From assembly GCA_963818645.1 (NCBI GenBank), contig CAWFTF010000014.1:55688-119687 (forward strand): a stretch of DNA of 64,000 bases, in the 5' to 3' direction. Below are positions 53,384-62,596 of this stretch, piece by piece. The notes under the pieces are model-generated. The model made no database searches and was not told the DNA's origin. It was given only the letters and a program-made list of their open reading frames with translations. The stretch's first letter is position 1; each line of letters starts with the position of its first letter. This DNA is from Gp6-AA40 sp963818645 (GTDB lineage: Bacteria; Acidobacteriota; Vicinamibacteria; Vicinamibacterales; UBA2999). Both the position numbers and the translations under genes were made by a program.

Positions 53384-53474
53384 GGAGAGGTACCGAAGTG
53401 GTCGTAACGGGGGCGCCTCGAAAGCGTCTTGTCCCGTAAGGGGCACGTGGGTTCGAATCCCACCCTCTCCGCCA
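53384..53474 (+). tRNA. tRNA-Ser(CGA), CCA end encoded
   Basis: The 7-bp acceptor stem GGAGAGG (53384-53390) pairs with CCTCTCC (53464-53470), followed by G and the encoded CCA. The anticodon stem GGCGC/GCGTC closes the loop CTCGAAA, with CGA at the anticodon positions. A long variable arm (about TTGTCCCGTAAGGGGCAC) marks it as class II, and the T arm is GTGGGTTCGAATCCCAC. The acceptor/T-arm sequence is a classic integration target. Confidence 0.96.
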
Positions 53475-53956
53475 ACATGAGCTTCTTTGTTTTCAATAAC
53501 TTAGCTGGCGTACGTGGGTTCTCCGGGTGCAATGCGTCTTTTCTTCGCGGTCCAATTCGCCCTCTAAGTCATTGAAAATCGCAGCCTTGTAGGCTACGTG
53601 GGTGCTTGAGTGCACCCTCTCGGCCTGCCTCAAGTGTGTCGGTTGGAATGGCTAGACGATCGACGCGTTGTGGCTGAAAACTTGATCAGATGTTGCGGAA
53701 GACAGAGTTCAGATCGGATCCCGACTCCGACTGCACTCGAGTGATGGCGAGCGACCGCGATGTCACACGCGCGCGTCGCCGAGCCCTGGTGACCTTGCCG
53801 GCTTTCTTCCGACCAATGGTTACTGGAGAAGGACGCTGTGACTATCGAAAGTCGATACGAAGACAATGCAGGTGGTTGATGCCCGCCCTCGGACTCGCGC
53901 GTAATTCCTCGCGGTGCGCGGCAGATGATACCTTCGGGAATGCGAACGTCCGCAGC
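53475..53956. other. Non-coding flank between tRNA-Ser and IS21, likely island remnant
   Basis: 482 bp with no supported gene. AT content is higher than the surroundings just after the tRNA (TTTGTTTTCAATAACTTAG). The only continuous frame is the read-through of istB on the minus strand. It contains two partial copies of the tRNA 3' end, near 53510 and 53596. Confidence 0.6.
53596..53625 (+). repeat. Degenerate copy of the tRNA-Ser 3' end (att-like)
   Basis: ACGTGGGT followed nine bases later by CACCCTCTC and then GCC reproduces the T arm and acceptor end of the tRNA at 53445-53473, with a mutated middle. A shorter match, ACGTGGGTTC, lies near 53514. Such copies arise when elements integrate into a tRNA gene. 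Confidence 0.5.
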
Positions 53957-54026
53957 TGTCAACGCCGGTCCAAAATCTGACAGTTCCGCCGATTGAAAAT
54001 CTGACAGATCGACGAGGGGACGAGCC

Positions 54027-54860
54027 TCAGTTCGTCGTGGCCTCCTGACGAGCCCGCCGGCGACGGCCGCCGGCTCGGGATCCTGCGGCGCGTGCAGCGT
54101 CTGCCAGAGCTCGGTGTGCTGCCGCATGCGGTAGCTGTTGCCGCGGATCGTCACGAGGTGGCAGTGGTGGACGAGGCGATCGATCAGCGCGGCGGCCATG
54201 ACGTCATCGCCGAAGATCTCGCCCCACTCCTCGAAGCCCTTGTTGGACGTCAGCACCGTCGACGCGTGCTCGTAGCGACGCGTCATCAGCTGAAAGAAGA
54301 GCATCGCGCCGGTGCGGCTGATCGGCAGATAGCCGATCTCGTCGACGACGAGCAGCGCCGGATGCGTGAGCACCTTCAGGCGCGCCTGCAGGCGACCGGC
54401 GGCCTGCGCCTCTTCGAGCGAGGTGATCAGGTCGGCGAGCGTGCCGTAGTAGACGCGCCGACCGCTCTGCGCCGCGGCGATGGCGAGACTGATCGCCAGG
54501 TGCGTTTTGCCGACGCCCGGCGGCCCGAGGAAGATCACATTCTCGCGGCGCTCGACGAAGCCGAGCTCGTGCAGGCTTTCGATCTGCTCGCGGCGCAGCG
54601 ACGGCTGAAAGGTGAAGTCGAAGTCGCGGAGCTGTTTGACGACCGGCAGCCGGCTGGAGCGCATCGCCGCCTGCAGCCGCCGGTTATTGCGCAGCTGAAT
54701 CTGCGCGGCGAGCAGCTGCTCGATCGCTTCGGGCGCGGTGAGCGTGCCGCCATCGACGCCCTGGAGAATCGCATCGAGCGCTTCGAGCGCGCCGGGCATC
54801 CGCAGGTCGGCGAGGATGTGGCGCAGCCGATCGCGTCGCGAGGGCGGCGGCGCTCTTCAT
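54027..54860 (-). CDS. istB: IS21 helper ATPase IstB (frameshifted)
   Basis: An AAA+ helper protein of IS21 transposition. Walker A is FLGPPGVGKTHLA and Walker B is ALLVVDEIGYLPIS, with sensor VLTSNKGFEEWGEIFGDD and ALIDRLVHHCHLV. The ATG at 54860 overlaps the istA stop as ATGA, the normal coupling. The main body is in the next frame, so a +1 change occurs near 54845. The uninterrupted body frame runs past the IS end to 53630. A compensating change near 54080 would give a natural stop at 54027 and a protein of about 277 residues. That end is my inference. Confidence 0.82.
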
Positions 54861-55896
54861 GCGACACCGCCCGCGAGCTGCGCGTAGGCGGCGAGCGAGC
54901 GCTTCTCGACCGCCACGACCGGGCCGCGGCGCCCGCCGCGCGGGCGTCGGCGACTGGCCGCTCGAGGACCAGCGAGGTGTAGCGTCGCGGCGGCGAGCGG
55001 CTGCAGCAGGAAGCGCTCGTCGCGGTCGAAGCGGACCCGCGGACGCTCGCGCGTCGTGCCGTGCACCCGCACATTGGCGACGCGCTCGAGCCAGCGCTGC
55101 CGCTGCTGATCGAGATCGGCATCGTGCAGGAACGTGCGGCCGTAGACGAAATTGCCGCGCAGGTAGCGGACCGGGCGCTCGACTTTGCCTTTGGTCTGCG
55201 CGCGATACGGACGACAGGCGCGCGGCGTGAAGCCCCAGTGGTGCGCGAAGCGGAGAAACTCGGCATTGCGCACGAGCGCGCCGCCCTCGAGCCGCAGGTC
55301 GCGCGTGATCACCGCCTTCATCTGATCGAAGAGCAGCTCCTGCGGCACGCCGCCGAAGTAGAGGAACGCGTCCTCGAGGCCGTCGATCAGCGTGCGCCAT
55401 GTCCTGGCGCGGATAGAACCGACACCAGAGCAACCGCGAGTAGCCGAGCACGACCAGCAACGCGTAGCGCACGCCCCACGGAAACCGAAAGCGCGCGAAG
55501 TCGACCTGCGCCTGGCGGCCCGCCGGCGTCTCGAAGCGGATCACGGGCTCCGGCGCGCGGCGTCGGGCGCACGCGCCGCACGAACGCTTTCAGCTGCGAG
55601 TAGCCGCCCGTGTAGCCGGCCGCGCGGATCTCGTCGAGCAGGCGCACCGCCGACAGCTCGGGATACGCGGCCAGCCGCGCCTCAATGATCGGCTTGTAGG
55701 GATCGAGCTTGGTCGGCACCGGCGGCCGCGGCCCGTACCGCACCGCCTCCGCGTCGAGATCGCGATCGAGATCGCCGTCGCGAATCCAGCGATGAATCGT
55801 GTCGCGGCTGACGCCCAACTGGCGCGCCAGCGCACTCTTACTCGTGCCTTGCTCCAGGTAGTGCCTGAGTAGCATGCGGGTCTCCCGTCCGAACAT
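54857..55896 (-). CDS. istA: IS21 transposase IstA (frameshifted)
   Basis: A DDE transposase. The N-terminal helix-turn-helix is GTSKSALARQLGVSRDTIHR. A linker (DPYKPIIEARLAAYPELSAV) precedes the rve catalytic core, spread over the next two frames (TPAGRQAQVDFARFRFPWGV with the first Asp; LLFDQMKAVITR; PYRAQTKGKVERPVRYLRGN with the catalytic Glu). Two +1 changes, near 55500 and 55400, separate the parts. The joined protein is about 346 residues, short for IstA, which often exceeds 400. It is inactive as read, unless the breaks are assembly errors. Confidence 0.85.
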
Positions 55897-56118
55897 CGCG
55901 CCTCCGCTCGTCTCGGAGACGCATGGTGAAATGAATCACCGGCCGGGAGCGACGCTCTCAGCCGGCAGCCAGACCGTGCTGCCGACTGTCAGATTTTCGC
56001 CCGCCACAACTGTCGTTTTACAGCCGCCGCTAACAGCAGCACCTCACCGCAACAGCAAGGCGTTCAACGCACAGGTGATTGAGACGGGCTGCAGTAGGAC
56101 CGACGTCGTGGGGGAGGG

Positions 56119-56759
56119 CTACGCGGCGATGCGGTCGAAACGGTGGTGCAGACCGCCGATTTCTGGCGTGGCGACTTGCGTCCATTCAACGGCGGTGAGA
56201 CCGGTCGCGTGAGCGGTGTCTCCTTGGCCAGGGCGAGATAGGTGCGCGAGCGCATGTAGTACGCGACGTAGTTCGTGATCACACGGTGGAGCCCTGCCGC
56301 ATTCATCAGGATCACGTGATCGAGGCACTCGCGTCGAATCGAGCCGATGCCGCGCTCCACGTAGGCGTTCTGCCACGGCGAGTGCGGTGCGAACCGCTTG
56401 GGTGTTCATCCCGGCGGTCGTGGTTGCCACATCGGCAAAGACCGTATCGCGATCGTGGAGTAAATATCGAGGAGCTTGTTCTCTGTAAAGGCGTTGCGAA
56501 GTTGTTGTGCCGTCCAGGCCGCTGTCGGATGTGCGGTGACCGCCACGTGGACGCGGATGCCGTCGCAGGTATTGGCAACGGTGGATTCACTCACCGTGAG
56601 TCCCAGCTTCAGCAGCTCCCCGTGAATGCAGTACGGGCCAGGTAGACGCCGCGTAGTCCACCGCCCGCTGATATCGTTCACGGCCCGCCGTGACTCACGA
56701 CGACGCCGCGACCTTTGGATTCCTTTCCCAAGGGCCCACATCCGCCGTCGACACCGCAC
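56119..56759 (-). pseudogene. Transposase remnant, integrase-core (IS481/IS3-like)
   Basis: Fragments of one rve-type transposase in changing frames. The 5' part has IHGELLKLGLTVSESTVAN and TAAWTAQQLRNAF. The 3' part has ERGIGSIRRECLDHVILMNA (catalytic Glu region), YVAYYMRSRTYLALAK and VATPEIGGLHHRFDRIAA. The middle of the catalytic core is missing and several frames are used, so this is a genuine deletion derivative. It lies 83 bp beyond the IS21 right end, in the same mobile-DNA patch. Confidence 0.8.
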
Positions 56760-56976
56760 TTGTTAGATTCCACTGGCCACTCGGCCCATCACTCAGCTGG
56801 CAGCAGACGTGCACTCCGTCGAGCATGGTCCAACTGACGGTACCCCTCTCCTCCCTTTGGTGATCCGGCGTTCTGTCTTGTGCGTCCTGCGCACCGCATC
56901 CTGGTGCAGAACGAGTTCAGGGCGCGGACATCTCGGGCGGCATCTTGTGCGCGCCATGCTACGAACGGAGTAGACC

Positions 56977-58415
56977 GTGAAAACCACAGACACCACCGTT
57001 GCGGTGACGAGCTCGAGAAGCCGCCGCGGTAGCGAGGCCGTCTCCCTGTCGGGACACGTTGGATCGCGGGCGGAACAGCGTGCAGCGGGCAAGGCCCTGC
57101 GAGAACGATGCCCCCGCGACAGCACACTCCAAATGGAAGGCTCCGAAGGACCGGCGAGACGCCGTGGCTACTGTGCTGGCCGCGGAGAAGGGACGAATGC
57201 CGGACCTGCTCCCGCTGCGCCATGGGCGCATGGTGCGCTCCCCGTTCACCTTCTACCGCGGTTCGGCCCTCGCGATGGCGGCCGACCTCGCGTCCACGCC
57301 CGTGAGCGGGCTCCGCGTCCAGTGCTGCGGGGACGCGCACCTCTCCAATTTCGGCGGGTTCGCCACGCCGGAGCGGCGCGTGATCTTCTCGATCAACGAC
57401 CTCGACGAGACGCTGCCGGCGCCCTGGGAGTGGGACGTCAAGCGACTCGCCGCGAGCTTCGTCGTGGCGTGCCGGGACAATGGCCTCAAGGAGTCCGTGG
57501 CCAGAGACGTGACGGCAACCTGCGTCCGCACCTACCGCGAGTCGATGACCGAGTTCAGCCAGTTGCCGACGCTGGAGCTGTGGTACCGCGCGCTGGGGGC
57601 GGAGGAGCTCATTGAGGGTCTGGACCCCGATCTCCGGAAGCGGGCCATGAAGCGCATCGAGAAGGAACGAGCGAAGAGCCGCGGCGAAGAGATTTTCCCG
57701 AAGCTCGTGGAGCAACGGGGAGACGTCCACGTGATCAAGGACCAGCTCCCGACGATCTTCCATCACCCGGGCATTCCCCCTGGTGAGATCCAACAGCCGC
57801 TTGAGGGACGCGCTGGCCGCGTATCGCGCCTCACTTCCTCCCGCCTACCAGTCCCTGCTCGATCGCTACGAGCTTCGGGACGTCGCCATTAAGGTCGTGG
57901 GAGTCGGCAGCGTCGGGACCTCGTGCTGGGTCTTTCTCTTCATGGCGAGCGAGGGCGACCCCTTGTTCCTGCAGGTCAAGGAGGCGCGGCCGTCGGTGCT
58001 CGAACCATATGCTGGCACGAGCGTGTTTCCGAACCGCGGCCAGCGCGTCGTGGATGGCTACCGGCGCATGCAGCCCGCCAGTGACATGTTCCTCGGGTGG
58101 AGCGAGGGTCCGAAGCGGCACTTCTTCATCCGCCAGCTGAGGGACATGAAGCTGAGCGTCAGGGTGGAGATCTTCGGCCAGACCGAGATGGAGATCTACG
58201 CCGGATGGTGCGGACGGGCCCTCGCTCTCTCGCATGCCCGGTCCGGGAACCCGTCCACTCTCTGCGGCTACATGGGCAAGAGCGACGTCTTCGACAACGC
58301 CATCGTGGCTTTTTCAATGGCCTACGCCGACCAGAACGAGAGGGACCACGCCGCCCTCGAACGCGCGGTGAAGAAGGGGACGGTGCAGGCAGTCTTCGAG
58401 GACACCAGTGAGTGA
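56977..58415 (+). CDS. DUF2252 family protein, frameshifted
   Basis: About 479 residues when joined. The start region (HVGSRAEQRAAGKALRERCP) is followed after a +1 shift at a CCCCC run near 57115 by DSHSKWKAPKDRRD-like sequence, the core (LRHGRMVRSPFTFYRGSALA, CGDAHLSNFGGFATPERR, NDLDETLPAPWEWDVKRLAA), and after another +1 shift near 57800 by RDALAAYRASLPPAYQSLLD, VGVGSVGTSCWVFLFM and FIRQLRDMKLSV. The GDAHLSNFG and DLDET motifs are like kinase catalytic and metal loops, so an aminoglycoside-phosphotransferase-type fold has been proposed for the family. No substrate is known. Confidence 0.82.
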
Positions 58416-58456
58416 GCCATGGATGTCATCCTGGCCCGGGCTCACGGAGCAGAGAC

Positions 58457-59377
58457 GTGATCGTTCGACTGTCGCGCCCCCTCGGGTTGTTGGTGGCGCT
58501 CCTGATGTGCGCACCGGCCGCGCATGCGCAGGACCTCGAGCCCAAGGCGTATTCCGCTAGTCCCGTAGGAGCGGCCTTCCTCGTCGTCGGCGTCGCGCGG
58601 TCGACCGGGTCAGTCCTCACCGATCCGACGCTGCCGCTGACCGACATCGAGGCGAAGATGAACGGGGTACCGCTCGCGGCGGGCTACACGTTCGGGCTGT
58701 TCGGCAAACTCACATTGATAACGGCGGCGGTGCCCTACTCATGGGGCGATGTGAGTGGCCTCGTGGGCGAAGAGGCCCGCGCCGTCACGCGCTCGGGCCT
58801 CACCGACGCCCGAGCCAAGCTGTCGATCAATCTCGTCGGCAACCCGGCGATGGGGCTGCGGGAGTATTCGAAGGCCCCGAGAAGAGTCATCGTGGGAACG
58901 AGCCTGACGGTGACGACGCCAACCGGCGATTACGACGGCGAAAAGCTGATTAACCTCGGGACGAACCGGTGGGGTTTCAAACCAGAGGTCGGTGTGGCGG
59001 TGCCGAAGGGGCGCTGGGACATCGACACCTACCTCGGGGTCTGGCTGTTCACCGACAACGGTGATTTCTACACCGGTGGCCGAACACGGTCGCAGGATCG
59101 GGTGGTGGCGCTCCAGGGCCATGCGAGCTACACGTTTCGGCCGCGCCTCTGGGCGGCCGTCGATGCGACGTGGTACCAGGGTGGCGATGCAACTGTCGAC
59201 GGCGGTGAGCCGTCTGGCAGTATGAACAATTCTCGGCTGGGTGCGACCGTGTCGTTTCCCATGGGACGGCAGCAGTCGTTGAAGGTTTCCTACAGTTCTG
59301 GCGTCGCGGTGCGAACAGGGACGAATTTCAGAACTCTCAGCGTAGGGTGGCAGTGGCTCCGGTTCACAAGACGTTAG
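58457..59377 (+). CDS. Outer-membrane transporter-like barrel (phenol MetA-pathway family)
   Basis: 306 residues from GTG 58457 (GGAG 8 nt upstream). Signal peptide PLGLLVALLMCAPAAHAQ. The barrel has the family pattern of alternating strands (LAAGYTFGLFGKLTLITAAV, VIVGTSLTVTTPTGDYDGEK, NRWGFKPEVGVAVPKGRWD, LGVWLFTDNGDFYTGG), ending with an aromatic-rich strand, SVGWQWLRFTRR. Members are found in gene sets for hydrocarbon or phenol breakdown and are assumed to be porins. No such pathway is adjacent here. Confidence 0.82.
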   Translation: MIVRLSRPLGLLVALLMCAPAAHAQDLEPKAYSASPVGAAFLVVGVARSTGSVLTDPTLPLTDIEAKMNGVPLAAGYTFGLFGKLTLITAAVPYSWGDVSGLVGEEARAVTRSGLTDARAKLSINLVGNPAMGLREYSKAPRRVIVGTSLTVTTPTGDYDGEKLINLGTNRWGFKPEVGVAVPKGRWDIDTYLGVWLFTDNGDFYTGGRTRSQDRVVALQGHASYTFRPRLWAAVDATWYQGGDATVDGGEPSGSMNNSRLGATVSFPMGRQQSLKVSYSSGVAVRTGTNFRTLSVGWQWLRFTRR

Positions 59378-60135
59378 TCTCGGTGCGAAGCGTCGTGTGC
59401 AGCGTCGTGGGGTTGATGCTGGTGCTGGTATCCGCACCGGTCGCGCGCGCGCAGGCGACGGCGCAGCTGTGGGGCAACATCACGCTCGACTGGGTTAAGA
59501 GCGATCGTCTGGTCTACGAACTCGACTTCGAGCCCAAGGTGCTGCTGGACGCGCCCGAGGGCGACCCTGACTGGCGAAATCTAGACGTCACGCCAAACGT
59601 GGAATACTCGCCGAAGGCATGGTTGGACCTCGTAGCCGACACGACCATCGGCTCGACGAATCAGACCGACGACGTAGATACGATTGAGGTGACGCCCCGA
59701 CTGGGCGTGCGCTTCCACCTGTTTTCACGCACGCAGCGCTTCAACGCCCGCGAGCGCGCCCCACGTCGGCGCATCGTCATGCGCGATCTCGTGCGAGTCG
59801 AATCACGGAACTTCTTCTATTCCGGCGACACAGAGTCGGACTCGACCGTCCGCTTCCGCAATCGCCTCGAGCTTCTCGTGCCACTGAACAAGGCTCGATT
59901 CACTGACGATGGCGCTCGGTATGTGATCGCCGACTGGGAGTGGTTCATCCCGATCGACGATCCCGAAGAGCGCTTCGCCAGTCGGCAACGCATCCGCGCG
60001 GGCCTCGGCTACCGCCGGAGCTTCAACTGGCGGTACGAAGTGCTTTACATCTGGACGCGGTCGCGCAACACCATCGATGAGGAGTTCGCGACAACTGAGA
60101 ACATCTTGAACATCCGAATGAAGCGACTGTTTTGA
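59347..60135 (+). CDS. DUF2490-like outer-membrane beta-barrel protein
   Basis: 262 residues as drawn. GTG 59383, after the previous stop, gives a cleaner signal peptide (VVCSVVGLMLVLVSAPVARA) and is the likelier start. The strands ATAQLWGNITLDWVKSD, RFRNRLELLVPLNKARF, VIADWEWFIPID and RIRAGLGYRRSFNWRYEVLY, and the final Phe, indicate an outer-membrane barrel of the DUF2490 type. It follows another barrel gene and is coupled to the next small membrane-protein gene. Function unknown. Confidence 0.72.
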   Translation: MAVAPVHKTLVSVRSVVCSVVGLMLVLVSAPVARAQATAQLWGNITLDWVKSDRLVYELDFEPKVLLDAPEGDPDWRNLDVTPNVEYSPKAWLDLVADTTIGSTNQTDDVDTIEVTPRLGVRFHLFSRTQRFNARERAPRRRIVMRDLVRVESRNFFYSGDTESDSTVRFRNRLELLVPLNKARFTDDGARYVIADWEWFIPIDDPEERFASRQRIRAGLGYRRSFNWRYEVLYIWTRSRNTIDEEFATTENILNIRMKRLF

Positions 60136-60527
60136 CAACTACATCCGTCCTGCTCGGGCGCATATTGGCGGCAGGCGCGGTGTTAGAAGCTGCAGCGGGT
60201 CTGGGCTTGCTTCTCGCGCCGTCGACGCTCGCCGAGCTCTTGCTTCGGGAGCCGCTTGCTGGCGCAGGGCCGATCATCGCGCGGTTAGGGGGAGGAGGTG
60301 TGCTGGCCCTCGCCATCGCCTGCTGGTTCGCGCGCCAAACGCCTTCGACGCCAGCGGGCCTGGGTGTGGCCCGCGCGTTCCTCGCTTACAACCTGGTCGC
60401 GTGCGGAGTCCTGATCGCGGCCTACCCACCTTTGCCGAGCGGGCTGGCCGCTCTAAGTTTGGCTGTCCTACACGGTCTGCTGGCGATCGCACTGCTGGCG
60501 GCATTGTTCGCGTCGCGCGAGGCTTGA
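60132..60527 (+). CDS. Four-helix hydrophobic membrane protein
   Basis: 131 residues from TTG 60132, overlapping the upstream stop. Nearly the whole length is hydrophobic in four segments (ILAAGAVLEAAAGLGLLLAP; IIARLGGGGVLALAIACWF; FLAYNLVACGVLIAAY; ALSLAVLHGLLAIALLAALF). I do not recognise the family. The coupling to the barrel gene suggests co-expression. Confidence 0.7.
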   Translation: MTTTSVLLGRILAAGAVLEAAAGLGLLLAPSTLAELLLREPLAGAGPIIARLGGGGVLALAIACWFARQTPSTPAGLGVARAFLAYNLVACGVLIAAYPPLPSGLAALSLAVLHGLLAIALLAALFASREA

Positions 60528-60738
60528 CCCGTCTGGGCTCTGCGCCCGGACACGAGTCTTCTCCCCGCGCATCGTCGTTTGTCTCACGGCCCGTGGTGAT
60601 GTCGTCGGGCTCCCTGGTCAGCGGTCGCGCGCAGTCCATCGAAAACGTGCGGAGAAGATTGTCTTCCCCCGTCTCTATTCCCCGTGGCCAGCTGGCTCGC
60701 CCCTTGCCTCGAAGATGTCGATCGACGAGAGGTTTGTG

Positions 60739-61248
60739 ATGATGAAGAAGAACGTTGTTGCGGGAGCGATGTTCGTGTGCGTGGCTCTCAGCGCCGTGGC
60801 CTATGCGCAGGCGGTGTTCACGAAAGCACAGGTCGCCGACCGTATCCGAAAAGTGGAAGACGGCGTGGACGAATTTCGGAAGTGGTCGGAAAACAGGGCT
60901 GAGCAAGGGAAAAACACAGCGCAAGCTGCCAAGTCTTCCGGCCGCGCTCGTGGTCGAACGGCGACCGAGTCGCAGAAGGAGGTCGCCAACGAGAAGAAAG
61001 ACGAGTTGGACGATGCGCTCGGCGATTTGAACCGCTCGACGAATCGACTGCGGCGGAAGTTCGACCCTCTCGACAAGTGGATCGAGACGCGGCCCCAGGT
61101 GGAAAGCGTCATGGACGACGCGCGCAAGATCAACCAGGTCATGGTGCGCGGCAAGTACGGTACGCAGGCGGAGCGCTATTGGGGGGTGCTGCGGACGGCC
61201 ATCAACGATCTGGCGCGCTGCTACAACCTGACTCCATTGGGAGTGTGA
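60739..61248 (+). CDS. Exported helical hypothetical protein
   Basis: 169 residues from ATG 60739, chosen for the GAGAGG 6-7 nt upstream; an upstream start at 60715 is possible. Signal peptide NVVAGAMFVCVALSAVAYAQ. The mature part is charged and helical (VADRIRKVEDGVDEFRKWSE, EKKDELDDALGDLNRSTNRL), like a coiled coil. No family recognised. Confidence 0.7.
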   Translation: MMKKNVVAGAMFVCVALSAVAYAQAVFTKAQVADRIRKVEDGVDEFRKWSENRAEQGKNTAQAAKSSGRARGRTATESQKEVANEKKDELDDALGDLNRSTNRLRRKFDPLDKWIETRPQVESVMDDARKINQVMVRGKYGTQAERYWGVLRTAINDLARCYNLTPLGV

Positions 61249-61282
61249 TGGCGTCTGAGCACGCCACCAGGAGAACGAACGC

Positions 61283-62495
61283 GTGAGCGCACTCAGACGC
61301 ACCATCGATGACTCCATCGCTACGGAGTCGGGTGACTTCTCGCTGGTCCTCGGCGGGCCGCTCTTTCAGCTCTGGCGGCGATCACGCCTGGTCGGAGATG
61401 CGCTCGAATTGCTGCACCGCCGCATCATCGCGTTCGTCGTGGTGGCGTGGGTACCGCTGCTGCTGTTGTCGATCGTGGAGGGACACGCGTGGGGAGGGAG
61501 CGGCGCGCTGCCGTTCCTGTACGCACTTAGAGCTCCACGCCCGCCTAGCATGCGCGCTGCCGTTGCTGATTCTGGCGGAGCGGATTGTGCACCAGCGGAT
61601 GCAGCCAATGGTGCGGCAGTTCTTGACGCGCGGCCTGATCCCGGACGCCGAGCGGGCGACGTTCGACGCGGTCGTCGCCTCCGCGCTGCGGCTGCGCAAC
61701 TCAGTCGTGGCGGAGGTGTTATTGATCGCCTTTGTGCTTGGCGCGGGCGTGATCATCAGCGAGCGCACCCAAGTCGTGCTCGCATCGGCGAGCTGGTATG
61801 CGGTTCCGGTGGATGGCCGCGTGCAGCCGACGTTAGCCGGACTTTGGCTGCGCTGGGTCAGCCTGCCGCTCTTCCAGTTCGTGTTCCTGCGCTGGTATTT
61901 CCGGTTGTTCATCTGGACACGTTTCCTGTGGCAGGTCTCGCGCATCGATTTGACGACTGATGCCGACGCATCCCGACCGCTGCGGCGGTCTGGGCTTTGT
62001 AGCATTGGTCGGCAATGCCTTCGTACCGGTTTTGTCGGCCCAGGGGGCGGTGCTCGCCGGGATGATGGCCAATCGGATCTTCTACGCCGCGCCACGCTGC
62101 CCGAGTTCAAGCTCGAACTGATCGGGCTGGTCGCTGTGATGGTGTTCGCCATTCTCGGGCCGCTGCTGGTCTTCAGTCCCAAGCTCGCCGCGGCCAAGCG
62201 CCAGGGCACCCGCGAATACGGCATCCTGGCGCAGCGTTACGTACGGGAGTTCGACCAGAAGTGGCTGCGCGGCGGTGCTCCGGCGGACGAGCCGTTCATC
62301 GGCAGCGCGGACATCCAGTCGCTCGCCGATCTGGGTAACAGCTTCGAAGTGGTGAGGGATATGAGATGGGTACCGTTCAGCATGCACACCGTGCTGCAAC
62401 TGGCGGTGGCCACGCTGCTGCCCGCGTTGCCGTTGATGTTGACGCTGATCTCGCTGGAAGAATTGGTGGATCGGCTGCTCAAGATCATCTTCTGA
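61283..62495 (+). CDS. Multi-pass membrane protein of unknown function, frameshifted
   Basis: About 404 residues when joined. It begins FSLVLGGPLFQLWRRSRLVG and has six or seven hydrophobic segments (IIAFVVVAWVPLLLLSIVEG, VVAEVLLIAFVLGAGVIIS, LELIGLVAVMVFAILGPLLV, HTVLQLAVATLLPALPLMLT). A middle motif, PTHPDRCGGLGFVALVGNAF, is in a third frame. Breaks lie near 61530, 61950 and 62090. The pieces are all typical of one conserved bacterial membrane family, but I cannot name it. Confidence 0.7.
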
Positions 62496-62596
62496 CGTCG
62501 ACGGCTAACGCACACGCTTGCGGAAGAGATCGTGCTTCGCGGACTGCAGGGGCTCACATGCGTGGGGTTCTGACGTGAACGAGGCCGCAGGTTCGT

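Larger units (their letters stand above)
53957..56035 (-). mobile_element. IS21-family insertion sequence, 2079 bp, with 5-bp target duplication
   Basis: The ends read TGTCAACG... at 53957 and ...CTAACA at 56035 and are imperfect inverted repeats. Each end has two 12-bp inner repeats spaced 24 bp apart: AAAATCTGACAG at 53972 and 53996, and CTGTCAGATTTT at 55986 with a degenerate copy at 56010. This is typical of IS21. GCAGC flanks both sides (53952-53956 and 56036-56040) as a target duplication. It carries istA and istB on the minus strand. Complete ends and a clean duplication indicate a fairly recent insertion. Confidence 0.88.

Noticed and set aside
53630..54026. C-terminal extension of IstB beyond the insertion sequence
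   Set aside because: The frame simply runs through the IS end into flanking DNA, and the residues encoded there are low-complexity and unlike the family.
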